Origin: Stenotrophomonas panacihumi
Lineage (GTDB): Bacteria; Pseudomonadota; Gammaproteobacteria; Xanthomonadales; Xanthomonadaceae
Direction of reading: 5' to 3'
Assembly: GCF_001431645.1 (NCBI RefSeq)
Contig: NZ_LLXU01000131.1
Coordinates: 1 to 64,000, forward strand
Length of the DNA: 64,000 nt
Shown here: in pieces, positions 1 to 9,114 of the stretch
Numbering within the stretch: position 1 is the stretch's first letter
How the letters are laid out: each line of letters begins with the position of its first letter
The notes under the pieces: generated by a model
Seen by the model: only the letters and a program-made list of their open reading frames with translations
What the model was told of the DNA's origin: nothing
The model's database searches: none
Translations under genes and position numbers: made by a program

Positions 1-185
1 AAGAGGTGAATAAGAGAGGGGCGCAGTGGCGCTCGCAGGCCAGGCTGCTGCGCGCGCTGGAACGGCTGGCCGGCGGCGAGAAGGTGATCGACGTCGCCGC
101 CGCGCTCGGCTACGACAACGCCAGTGCGTTCACCCGCATGTTCCGCCGCCATTTCGGGCAGGCGCCGAGCCGGTTCTTCGGCTGA
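1..185 (+). CDS. AraC-family transcriptional regulator, C-terminal end only
   Basis: The window opens inside this gene. The frame is open from base 3 to the TGA at 183-185 and gives about 60 residues. They read as the second half of an AraC-type helix-turn-helix domain: an arginine-rich helix with LLRALERLAGGEKVIDVA, then LGYDNASAFTRMFRRHFG, which matches the family's recognition helix and its closing 'F R x x F G x x P' signature. The N-terminal ligand or cupin domain lies outside the window, so the effector is unknown. It ends 71 bases before the Tat-signal PLP enzyme and could regulate it, but that is only inferred from position. Confidence 0.85.
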   Translation, partial: EVNKRGAQWRSQARLLRALERLAGGEKVIDVAAALGYDNASAFTRMFRRHFGQAPSRFFG

Positions 186-256
186 CGCGCGCGGGCGGCT
201 ATGCTCGGGGCGATGTCGCCGCCATTGGGGCCGGCGCACGGGCCACAAGGATGTGC

Positions 257-1405
257 ATGGATCGTCGCAGCTTTCTCGCCACCAGCGGCCTGGCGGCCGC
301 GTTGCCCGCGCTGGGCGCCAGCGCACCGGCCTTCGCCGCGGAGACTGCCGCCAGCAACGTGGACTTCCTCACAGACGGCCTCGGCCTGACCCCCTCGCAA
401 TACGCGGCCGAGCTGTCGAAGCTCACCGCCACGCGGGATTTCGAGGCCGACTACTACAGCCTCGGCGGCACGATCGAGGACATCGAACACGCCTTCGCCC
501 GGCGCCTCGGCAAACCCGCCGCGATCTACCTGCCGACCGGCACGCTGGCCAACCACCTGGCGGTACGCGCGCTGGCCGGCGAACACCGCCGCGTGCTCGT
601 GCAGGCCGAGAGCCACCTCTACAACGACAGCGGCGACTGCACCTCGGTGCTGAGCGCGCTCAACCTCGTGCCGCTGGACTCGAACAACGCCGCGCTGCCG
701 CTGGAATCGGTACGCAGCGAAGTCGCGCGCGCGGCCGGCGGACGGGTGCCGATGCGGATCGGCGCGATCTCGCTGGAAAGCCCCGTGCGTCGCCTCGGCC
801 ATCGTTACGTGCCGTGGGAGGACGTACGCGCGCTGTGCGAGTACGCGCGTGGCGAGGGCATCGGCCTGCACCTGGACGGTGCGCGGCTGTTCAACCTGCC
901 GCAGCACACCGGGCACGACGTGCGCGCGTACGCCGCTCTCTTCGATACGGTCTACGTCTCGCTGTGGAAACACTTCAATGCAGCCTCCGGGGCGATCCTG
1001 GCCGGCGAGTCGGCGCTGATCGAGCCGCTGCGCCCGCAACGGCGAATGTTCGGCGGCGGGCTGCCGCATGCATGGCCGCTGGCCGCGCCGGCGTTGAATT
1101 ATCTGGAGGGCTACGAAGCGCAGTACGCCCGCGCGTGGCAGGCGGCCGAGCAGCTGTTCGCGCTGCTGAAGGCCGATGGACGCCTGCGCATCGAGCGGCT
1201 GCCGGAAGGCACCAGCAGCGTGCTGCTGTTCCTGCCCGAAGGAACCGATGGCGATGCCTGGGCACGCCGGTCGCAGGCGCAGGGCGTGCACGTCGCCGCG
1301 CCGCCGCCGGGAGGCAATGCGATGCTGCAGGTCAATGGCACGTTGCTGCGGAAGTTGCCGAAGGTCGTGGCGGATGTACTGCTGGGGGCACTGGGTCACG
1401 GCTGA
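257..1405 (+). CDS. Threonine aldolase / beta-eliminating lyase family PLP enzyme with Tat signal
   Basis: This 382-residue protein belongs to the fold-type I PLP family that includes low-specificity threonine aldolase. It carries the HLDGARLFN motif, whose Asp contacts the cofactor ring nitrogen, and LWKHFNAASGA with the likely Schiff-base lysine at about residue 238. The N-terminus MDRRSFLATSG followed by an Ala-rich stretch ending near AFA is a good twin-arginine signal, so the enzyme is probably exported folded with PLP bound. Two ATGs (251 and 257) are in frame. I chose 257 because AAGG at 247-250 then sits at normal distance and because the Tat motif begins there. The substrate cannot be read from sequence; a periplasmic beta-eliminating lyase is as likely as a true aldolase. 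Confidence 0.82.
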   Translation: MDRRSFLATSGLAAALPALGASAPAFAAETAASNVDFLTDGLGLTPSQYAAELSKLTATRDFEADYYSLGGTIEDIEHAFARRLGKPAAIYLPTGTLANHLAVRALAGEHRRVLVQAESHLYNDSGDCTSVLSALNLVPLDSNNAALPLESVRSEVARAAGGRVPMRIGAISLESPVRRLGHRYVPWEDVRALCEYARGEGIGLHLDGARLFNLPQHTGHDVRAYAALFDTVYVSLWKHFNAASGAILAGESALIEPLRPQRRMFGGGLPHAWPLAAPALNYLEGYEAQYARAWQAAEQLFALLKADGRLRIERLPEGTSSVLLFLPEGTDGDAWARRSQAQGVHVAAPPPGGNAMLQVNGTLLRKLPKVVADVLLGALGHG

Positions 1406-1550
1406 AGCCGCTCCTGCAGGCGTGGCATTGCGGCCACCGTCATGTCGTCCATGACCGCAGTCACTTGACCACCTTTCCGCGCCCCGGCCACGCTCGGGGT
1501 TTGCGCAATGCGATGGATGCCGCACGCGCCCGTCCCAGGAGAAGCCCCGC

Positions 1551-3179
1551 GTGGATCGTCGTACCTTCCTGCAGCTCTCGGCGCTTGGCGCCGGCGGGCT
1601 GCTGCTGCCCAGCACCCGCCTGATCGCCGCCGAACAGCTGCTCGTCCCCGCCGACGCCGCGCGCAACCGCCGCCTCGCCGATGCCGCGCTGGCCGCCGCC
1701 AAGGCCGGCGGCGCCAGCTACTGCGACGTGCGCGTGGGCCGCTACCTGCGCCAGTTCGTGGTGACCCGCGAGGCGAAGGTGGAGAACGTGGTCAATGGCG
1801 AATCCATCGGCGTGGGCGTGCGCGTCATCGCCAACGGCGCCTGGGGCTTCGCCGCGACCAACACGCTCACCAGCGACGGCGTGGCCACTGCCGCGCGCCA
1901 GGCCATCGCCATCGCCCGCGCCAACGCGCGGCTGGCCGAACGGCCGGTGCAGCTGGCGCCGGTCAGCCCGGCCGGGCAAGTGAGCTGGCGCACGCCGATC
2001 AAGCGCAATGCGATGGAAGTGCCGGTCGCCGAGAAGGTGGCGCTGCTGCTGGACGTCAACGCCGCGGCGATGAACGCCGGCGCGGATTTCGCCGCCTCGC
2101 GCCTGTTCGCGATCAACGAGCAGAAGTATTTCGCCAGCAGCGACGGCTCGTGGATCGACCAGGACGTCCATCGCCTGTGGTTGCCGTTCACCGTCACCGC
2201 GGTGGACAAGGCCAGCGGCAAGTTCCGCACCCGCGACGGCCTCGGCGCGCCGGTCGGCATGGGCTATGAGTATCTGGATGGCGACGCCGCGCAGAAGCAC
2301 CACCTGCCCGGCGGCCTCATCGCCTATGGCCTGTCCTACGACCCGCGCGAGGACGCGGTGGCCGCGGCGAAGCAGGCGCGCGCCAAGCTTTCCGCGCCGT
2401 CGGTCAAGCCGGGCAAGTACGACCTGGTGATCGACCCGAGCAACCTGTTCCTCACCATCCACGAGTCGGTCGGCCACCCGCTGGAGCTGGACCGCGTGCT
2501 CGGCTACGAAGCCAACTACGCCGGCACCAGCTTCGCCACGATCGACAAGCGCGACGCCGGCTTCCGCTGGGGCAGCCCGCTGGTCAACTTCGTCGCCGAC
2601 AAGACCCGCCCGGGCAGCCTGGGCGCGGTGGGTTACGACGACGAAGGCGTGAAGACCAAGCAGTGGGACCTGGTGCGCGACGGCATCCTGGTGGATTACC
2701 AGTGCACCCGTGACCAGGCGCACATCCTGGGCAAGACCGAGTCCGACGGCTGCAGCTATGCCGATGCCTGGTCCAGCGTGCAGTTCCAGCGCATGCCCAA
2801 CGTCTCGCTGGCGGCCGGCAAGCAGCCGCTGGACGTGGCGAAGATGGTGGCTGGCGTGGAGAAGGGCCTGTACATCCATGGCCGCGGCTCGTACTCCATT
2901 GACCAGCAGCGCTACAACGCGCAGTTCGGCGGCCAGCTGATCTACGAGATCGAACACGGCCAGGTCACCCGCCTCGTCGAGGACGGCGCCTACCAGATCC
3001 GCACGCCGGAATTCTGGAACTCGGTCTCGGCGATCTGCGACGAACGCGACTTCCGCCTCGGCGGTTCGTTCTTCGACGGCAAGGGCCAGCCCAGCCAGGT
3101 CTCGGCGGTGTCGCACGGCTCGGCCACGACGCGCTTCGACGGGGTCAACGTCATCAACACGGCGCGCTCGCTGGGGTGA
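1551..3179 (+). CDS. tldD: TldD-family metalloprotease with Tat signal (paralogue 1)
   Basis: This 542-residue protein is TldD-like. TldD works as a heterodimer with TldE/PmbA and degrades unfolded or modified peptides (microcin B17 and CcdA in E. coli). The zinc motif HExxxH is present as HESVGH at residues 304-309. The start is GTG at 1551, with AGGAGAAG at 1537-1544. It opens with MDRRTFLQLSALGAGG, a Tat signal, whereas classical TldD is cytoplasmic. Near the C-terminus the family's usual Cys ligand in a 'CGK' context is replaced by Asp (FFDGKGQ, D509). It is followed by a close paralogue and then by TldE. Family membership is firm; export and the ligand change are inference. Confidence 0.9.
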   Translation: MDRRTFLQLSALGAGGLLLPSTRLIAAEQLLVPADAARNRRLADAALAAAKAGGASYCDVRVGRYLRQFVVTREAKVENVVNGESIGVGVRVIANGAWGFAATNTLTSDGVATAARQAIAIARANARLAERPVQLAPVSPAGQVSWRTPIKRNAMEVPVAEKVALLLDVNAAAMNAGADFAASRLFAINEQKYFASSDGSWIDQDVHRLWLPFTVTAVDKASGKFRTRDGLGAPVGMGYEYLDGDAAQKHHLPGGLIAYGLSYDPREDAVAAAKQARAKLSAPSVKPGKYDLVIDPSNLFLTIHESVGHPLELDRVLGYEANYAGTSFATIDKRDAGFRWGSPLVNFVADKTRPGSLGAVGYDDEGVKTKQWDLVRDGILVDYQCTRDQAHILGKTESDGCSYADAWSSVQFQRMPNVSLAAGKQPLDVAKMVAGVEKGLYIHGRGSYSIDQQRYNAQFGGQLIYEIEHGQVTRLVEDGAYQIRTPEFWNSVSAICDERDFRLGGSFFDGKGQPSQVSAVSHGSATTRFDGVNVINTARSLG

Positions 3180-3251
3180 GGACGAGGCCGGTGGGCGCAA
3201 GCCGTGCCGCCGGTCCACTTGATCCCTGTCGAAAGTCACTCGACGCACCGC

Positions 3252-3281
3252 CCCGCGTCCCGCAAGAATCGGGGACGCGGG
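3252..3281 (+). promoter_or_regulatory. Perfect 10-bp hairpin between the two tldD genes
   Basis: CCCGCGTCCC at 3252-3261 pairs exactly with GGGACGCGGG at 3272-3281 across a 10-base loop. No T tract follows, so it is not a standard intrinsic terminator. It lies in the 165-base gap before the second tldD start and may stabilise or process the transcript. Confidence 0.5.
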
Positions 3282-3344
3282 CAGTGGGCCGCGTCCAACC
3301 AACAACCTTCCGCGCCCGTCGCGGGTTTTCCGGGGAGTATCGCC

Positions 3345-4979
3345 GTGCAACGACGTGATTTCCTGGCCCTGAGCGGGCTGACCGCCGGCGGCCTTTTGGT
3401 GCCGTCCTTCTTTGGCAAGGCCATCGCGGCCGAGCAGTTGCTGACCATCCTCGACCCGGCGCACAAGAAGCGCCTGGCCGACACCGCCCTGACCGCCGCG
3501 CGCGCCGCCGGCGCGAGCTACTGCGACGTGCGCGTGGGCCGCTACCTGCGCCAGTTCGTGATCACCCGCGAGGACAAGGTGCAGAACGTGGTGAACACCG
3601 AGTCCACCGGCGTGGGCATCCGCGTGATCGCCAACGGCGCGTGGGGCTTCGCCGCCACCAACGAGCTGACCGACCAGGGCGTGGCCAGGGCCGCGCAGCA
3701 GGCCGCGGCGATCGCCAAGGCCAACGCGAAGATCCAGACCGCGCCGGTGCAGCTGGCCAAGGCGCCGGGCTTCGGCGAGGTGTCGTGGAAGACGCCGATC
3801 AGGAAGAACGCGATGGAAGTGCCGATCAAGGACAAGGTCGACCTGCTGCTCGGCGTCAACGCCGCGGCCATGGGCGCCGGCGCCAGCTTCGTCAATTCCA
3901 TGCTGTTCGTGGTCAACGAGCAGAAGTACTTCGCCAGCACCGACGGCTCGTACATCGACCAGGACGTGCACCGCATCTGGGCGCCGATGACGATCACCGC
4001 CATCGACAAGGCCAGCGGCAAGTTCCGCACCCGCGAGGGCCTGTCCGCGCCGATGGGCATGGGCTACGAGTACCTGGACGGCGCCGCCTCGGGCAAGGTG
4101 CTCACCCCGAACGGCGTGGTGAACTACGGCCTGTCCTACGACATGAAGGAAGACGCCATCGCCGCGGCCAGGCAGGCGCAGGAGAAGCTGAAGGCGCCTT
4201 CGGTCAAGCCGGGCAAGTACGACCTGGTGCTCGACCCCTCGCACACCTGGCTGACCATCCACGAATCCATCGGCCACCCGCTGGAGCTGGACCGCGTGCT
4301 CGGCTACGAAGCCAACTACGCCGGCACCAGCTTCGCCACGCTGGACAAGCAGAAGTCGCATTTCCAGTACGGCAGCGACAAGGTCAACATCTTCGCCGAC
4401 AAGGTGCAGCCGGGCAGCCTGGGCGCCGTCGGCTACGACGACGAAGGCGTCAAGACCAAGCGCTGGGACCTCATCAAGGACGGCGTGCTGGTGGACTACC
4501 AGGCCATCCGCGACCAGGCCCACATCCTGGGCAAGACCGAATCGGACGGCTGCTGCTATGCCGACTCCTGGTCCAGCGTGCAGTTCCAGCGCATGGCCAA
4601 TGTCTCGATGGCCGCCGGCAAGACCCCGCTGAGCGTGGCCGACATGATCAAGGACGTCGAGAACGGCATCTACATCATCGGCGACGGTTCGTTCTCCATC
4701 GACCAGCAGCGCTACAACGCGCAGTTCGGCGGCCAGCTGTTCTACGAGATCAAGAACGGCCAGATCACCCGCATGCTGGAAGACGTGGCCTACCAGATCC
4801 GCACGCCGGAGTTCTGGAACGCCTGCGTGGCCGTGGCCGACGAGCGTGACTACCGCCTGGGCGGTTCGTTCTTCGACGGCAAGGGCCAGCCGGGCCAGGT
4901 CTCGGCCGTGTCGCACGGCTCGTCCACCGCGCGCTTCAACGGCGTCAACGTCATCAACACCGCCCGTTCGCTGGGCTGA
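3345..4979 (+). CDS. tldD: TldD-family metalloprotease with Tat signal (paralogue 2)
   Basis: This second TldD paralogue has 544 residues and is closely similar to the preceding one along its whole length. The start is GTG at 3345, preceded by GGGGAG at 3332-3337. Upstream open sequence back to 3204 does not resemble family members, and the start chosen gives a Tat signal (QRRDFLALSGLTAGG). The zinc motif is HESIGH at residues 306-311. As in paralogue 1, the expected C-terminal Cys ligand is an Asp (D511). The tldE-like gene starts 16 bases downstream, so this copy is the likelier partner of TldE. Tandem duplication with both copies keeping signal and zinc motif suggests both are functional. 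Confidence 0.9.
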   Translation: MQRRDFLALSGLTAGGLLVPSFFGKAIAAEQLLTILDPAHKKRLADTALTAARAAGASYCDVRVGRYLRQFVITREDKVQNVVNTESTGVGIRVIANGAWGFAATNELTDQGVARAAQQAAAIAKANAKIQTAPVQLAKAPGFGEVSWKTPIRKNAMEVPIKDKVDLLLGVNAAAMGAGASFVNSMLFVVNEQKYFASTDGSYIDQDVHRIWAPMTITAIDKASGKFRTREGLSAPMGMGYEYLDGAASGKVLTPNGVVNYGLSYDMKEDAIAAARQAQEKLKAPSVKPGKYDLVLDPSHTWLTIHESIGHPLELDRVLGYEANYAGTSFATLDKQKSHFQYGSDKVNIFADKVQPGSLGAVGYDDEGVKTKRWDLIKDGVLVDYQAIRDQAHILGKTESDGCCYADSWSSVQFQRMANVSMAAGKTPLSVADMIKDVENGIYIIGDGSFSIDQQRYNAQFGGQLFYEIKNGQITRMLEDVAYQIRTPEFWNACVAVADERDYRLGGSFFDGKGQPGQVSAVSHGSSTARFNGVNVINTARSLG

Positions 4980-4995
4980 TCCGGAGCCTTACCTC

Positions 4996-6330
4996 ATGAG
5001 CATCCTCACCGAAGCACAGGCCAAGGCCATCCTGGACAAGGTCATCAAGCTGTCCAAGGCGGACGAGTGCACCGCCCAGCTGTCCGGCTCCATCGACGGC
5101 AACATCCGTTTCGCGCTCAACAACGTCTCCACCAGCGGCATCGTGGAGAACACCGAGCTGGCCGTGCAGGTCGCCTTCGGCAAGCGCGTGGGCATCGCCA
5201 CCATCAACGAGTTCGACGACGCCTCGCTGGAGCGCGTGGTGCGCCGCGCCGAAGACCTCGCCCGTCTGGCGCCGGAGAACCCGGAGTTCATCCCGGCGGT
5301 GCAGAAGCAGGACTACCAGCCGAGCCCGACCTTCAGCGAATCCACCGCCGCCATCGACCCGGAATTCCGCGCCAAGGTCGCCGCCGATTCCATCGCCCCG
5401 TGCAAGGGCCACGGGCTGATCGCCGCCGGCTTCCTGGAAGATGGCCAGAGCTTCACCGCCATCGCCAACTCCAACGGCAACTTCGGCTACCAGCGCGGCA
5501 CGCGTTTCGACTACACCTGCACCGTGCGCACCGAAGACGGCCGCGGCTCGGGCTGGGTGGGCCGCAACCTCAAGGACGCGGCGGACTTCAAGGCCGAGCA
5601 GGACATCCGCATCGCGATGCGCAAGGCCAGCGAATCCTCCGAGGCCAAGGCGCTGGAGCCGGGCAAGTACACGGTGATCCTGGAACCGGCCGCGGCCGCG
5701 GGCCTGATCTCCTTCATGATGAACTTCTTCAGCGCGCGCTCGGCCGATGAAGGCCGCAGCTTCCTGTCCAAGAAGGGCGGCGGCAACAAGCTCGGCGAGC
5801 AGGTCTACGACCCGCGCGTGAACATCACCGCCGACCCGTGGCACCCCGGCGCGCCGGTGCTGCCGTGGGACGACGAGGGCCTGCCGCGCGAGAAGATGGC
5901 CATCGTCGAGAACGGCAAGATCGCCAACCTCAACTACTCGCGCTTCTGGGCGCAGAAGAACGGCAAGCGCGCGGTCGGCGAGCCGGGCAACCTGCTGATG
6001 GCCGGTGGCGACAAGTCCATCGCCGATCTGGTGCGCACCACCGAGAAGGGCATCCTGGTTACCCGCACCTGGTACATCCGCATGGTGGACCCGCAGACGG
6101 TGCTGCTGACCGGCCTGACCCGCGACGGCACGTTCTACATCGAGAACGGGCAGATCAAGTACCCGGTGAAGAATTTCCGCTTCAACGAATCGCCGGTGAT
6201 CATGCTCAACAACATCGACGAGCTGGGCAAGCCGGTGCGCGTGGCGGGCGATGAGTCGAGCTTCGTGATGATGATCCCGCCGATGCGTTTGCGCGATTTC
6301 ACGTTCACTTCGTTGTCCGATGCGGTGTAA
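4996..6330 (+). CDS. pmbA: TldE/PmbA-like partner of TldD
   Basis: This 444-residue protein matches TldE/PmbA in length and order. It has no HExxxH motif, as expected for the non-catalytic subunit, and shares the TldD/E fold pattern (a 'GIVENTELAVQVAFGKRVG' N-terminal stretch and a glycine-rich C-terminal half). It starts at ATG 4996, 16 bases after the second tldD. No signal peptide is visible: the N-terminus MSILTEAQAKAILDKV is an amphipathic helix. If the TldD partners are exported by Tat, this subunit would have to be carried as a passenger or stay behind in the cytoplasm, which is an open question. A cluster of palindromes follows and may separate it from the genes downstream. Confidence 0.88.
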   Translation: MSILTEAQAKAILDKVIKLSKADECTAQLSGSIDGNIRFALNNVSTSGIVENTELAVQVAFGKRVGIATINEFDDASLERVVRRAEDLARLAPENPEFIPAVQKQDYQPSPTFSESTAAIDPEFRAKVAADSIAPCKGHGLIAAGFLEDGQSFTAIANSNGNFGYQRGTRFDYTCTVRTEDGRGSGWVGRNLKDAADFKAEQDIRIAMRKASESSEAKALEPGKYTVILEPAAAAGLISFMMNFFSARSADEGRSFLSKKGGGNKLGEQVYDPRVNITADPWHPGAPVLPWDDEGLPREKMAIVENGKIANLNYSRFWAQKNGKRAVGEPGNLLMAGGDKSIADLVRTTEKGILVTRTWYIRMVDPQTVLLTGLTRDGTFYIENGQIKYPVKNFRFNESPVIMLNNIDELGKPVRVAGDESSFVMMIPPMRLRDFTFTSLSDAV

Positions 6331-6343
6331 AGGGTAAGGCGAT

Positions 6344-6456
6344 GCCCGCGAAGCGGGCTTCGCCCCCAAGCTTGCGCGTGCGCAAACTTGGGCCCCTGTT
6401 TCGATGCTTCCAATTCCCCCGCGCCTTCGGCGCGCCCCCCTTTACCAAAGGGGGGC
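6344..6456. repeat. Cluster of four intergenic palindromes (REP-like)
   Basis: Four inverted repeats stand almost head to tail between tldE and the DUF4159 gene. They are GCCCGC/GCGGGC at 6344-6358; a 12-bp stem with one mismatch at 6365-6392; GCGCC-TTC-GGCGC at 6421-6433; and a C6T3/A3G6 hairpin at 6434-6456. Such arrays resemble REP-type intergenic repeats. They could stabilise the 3' end of the tldE message or attenuate transcription into the MoxR genes. Confidence 0.55.
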
Positions 6457-6474
6457 TCTCCATCCGAGGCAGTC

Positions 6475-7188
6475 TTGGCCAGTCGTTCTTTCACGCGTGG
6501 TGAGTTTCTTCGGCTGATGCTGGGTACGGCGGCGGCCTTTGCCGTGCCGTCCGTGCGCGCCGCCGCGCCGCAGTACGACTTCTGGTTCACCCGCCTCAAG
6601 TACGACTCCGGCGACTGGGACGTGGACGCGCGCATGCCGTCCAACCTCATCACCTCGCTGGTCGACTACACCCACCTGCGCGTGGATCCGGTCGAACACG
6701 TGCTGCCACTGGCCGATGCGCGCGTGCTGCAGGCGCCCTTCCTGTACCTGGCCGGGCACAAGCTGGTCGAGTTCAACGCGGCCGAGCGGCGCAACTTCGA
6801 ACGCTACGTGCGCAATGGCGGCTTCGCGTTCGTGGATGACTGCAACCACGATATCGACGGCCTGTTCGCGCGCTCGTTCGAGGCGCAGATGGCGTCGATC
6901 TTCGGCAAGGACGCGCTGAAGAAGCTCTCCAACAAGCACCCGATCTACAGCAGTTTCTTCAAGTTCCCCGAAGGCCCGCCGGCCACCGGCTTCGAGCTCA
7001 ACGGCTGGGGCGACGACCTCGTCCACGACTACCTGAAGGGCATCGAGATCGACGGCCGCCTCGGCGTGCTCTACAGCAACAAGGACTATGGCTGTGAGTG
7101 GGACTACGACTGGCGCAACAAGCGCTTCCTGGCCGAAGACAACACGAAGTTCGCGGTGAACATCGTGATGTATGCATTGAACAGCTGA
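6475..7188 (+). CDS. DUF4159 domain protein, exported
   Basis: A roughly 237-residue protein whose mature part (YDFWFTRLKYDSGDWD onwards) matches DUF4159, a glutamine-amidotransferase-like fold of unknown function often found next to MoxR/DUF58 genes. FVDDCNHDIDG and LGVLYSNKDYGCEWDYDW are typical blocks. I chose TTG at 6475, with GAGG at 6466-6469, because the frame upstream to 6388 runs through the palindrome cluster. The N-terminus SFTRGEFLRLMLGTAAAFAVPSVRA looks like a Tat signal but has Arg-Gly instead of Arg-Arg, so it may be a Sec or an atypical Tat signal. The MoxR gene starts 25 bases downstream. The start is uncertain; the family call is fairly firm. Confidence 0.8.
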   Translation: MASRSFTRGEFLRLMLGTAAAFAVPSVRAAAPQYDFWFTRLKYDSGDWDVDARMPSNLITSLVDYTHLRVDPVEHVLPLADARVLQAPFLYLAGHKLVEFNAAERRNFERYVRNGGFAFVDDCNHDIDGLFARSFEAQMASIFGKDALKKLSNKHPIYSSFFKFPEGPPATGFELNGWGDDLVHDYLKGIEIDGRLGVLYSNKDYGCEWDYDWRNKRFLAEDNTKFAVNIVMYALNS

Positions 7189-7213
7189 CCTGCTCCTTCA
7201 TCGAGACACCCCC

Positions 7214-8206
<993 letters not shown>

Positions 8207-8214
8207 TTCGCCCC

Positions 8215-9114
8215 GTGGACGTTTCCGGGCCCTTCCTGATTCCCGCCGATGTGCGCGGCCGCCTGCGCAGCGTGCAGCTGCGCGCGCGCCGTGCGGCGGG
8301 CCAGCAGAGCGTGGGCCTGCACGCCAGCCGCAGCCGCGGCGCCGGGCTGGAATTCGCGCAGTACCGCGCGTACGAGCCGGGCGATGAACTGCGGCAGATC
8401 GACTGGAAGCTCTATGCGCGTTCGGACCGCTTCTTCGTGCGCGAAGCCGAGCGCGAAAGCCCGCTCACGTTGTGGCTGCTGCTGGATGCCAGCGCGTCGG
8501 CCGGGCAATCGGACGAGGCGCGCCCGGGCCATAGCCGCCTGGACACGTTGCGCGGTATCGCCGCGTGCGCGAGTGAGTTGGCATTGCGGCAAGGGGATCG
8601 CTTCGGCCTGATCGTGTTCGGCGGTGACCGCGTGCAGCTGGTCCCCGCCGGCGTCGGCACGCGACAGCGCGACCGGATCTGGCTCGCCCTGCAAGGCCTG
8701 CAGGCCGAGGGCGGTTGGCCTTCGGAAACGGCCCAGCGCGTGGCCTGGGAACGCAGCGCCGCGCACGACCTGGTGCTGATGCTGGGCGACGGCTTCGACG
8801 AGGCCGGCGTGGTGCTCGGCGAACGGCTGGCCAAGGCGGGGCGCGAGGTAGTGCAGCTGCAGGTGCTGGGCGCCGACGAACGCGATTTTTCCTTCCGCGG
8901 TGGCCATCGCTTCCGCGACCCGGAAACCGGCGAGGAACTGCTCGGCGATGCCGACGCGCTGCGCGCCGACTACCTGCGCCGCTTCGGCCAGGCGCTGCGC
9001 GAGCGCGAGGCGCGCTGGCAGGCAGCGGGCATCCGCCATGCCACGCAATACCTGGACGAACCCTTGGACGCCGGCCTGCAACGCCTGTTCGGCACGGGGG
9101 CGGCATGGGGCTGA
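8215..9114 (+). CDS. DUF58 domain protein (von Willebrand-like), MoxR partner
   Basis: A 299-residue DUF58 protein. The conserved block YEPGDELRQIDWK starts at residue 53, after a basic patch (SRGAGLEFAQYRA). A vWA-like metal site follows in LWLLLDASASAG at about residues 86-97. DUF58 proteins pair with MoxR ATPases and are thought to pass the ATPase action on to a client complex. The start is GTG at 8215, 8 bases after the MoxR stop; no strong Shine-Dalgarno is visible, which suggests translational coupling. The gene overlaps the next one by 10 bases. No transmembrane segment is evident, so the protein probably sits at the inner face of the membrane. Confidence 0.9.
   Translation: MDVSGPFLIPADVRGRLRSVQLRARRAAGQQSVGLHASRSRGAGLEFAQYRAYEPGDELRQIDWKLYARSDRFFVREAERESPLTLWLLLDASASAGQSDEARPGHSRLDTLRGIAACASELALRQGDRFGLIVFGGDRVQLVPAGVGTRQRDRIWLALQGLQAEGGWPSETAQRVAWERSAAHDLVLMLGDGFDEAGVVLGERLAKAGREVVQLQVLGADERDFSFRGGHRFRDPETGEELLGDADALRADYLRRFGQALREREARWQAAGIRHATQYLDEPLDAGLQRLFGTGAAWG

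Noticed and set aside
1482-1499. CCCCG/CGGGG hairpin with a following TTTG as a terminator after the PLP enzyme gene
   Set aside because: The stem is only 5 bp with an 8-base loop and a weak T run.
1461-4916. A 1151-codon open frame on the minus strand
   Set aside because: It lies antisense to the two tldD genes. High GC leaves the opposite strand open; the translation is a His/Val/Arg/Ala-biased sequence with no domains.
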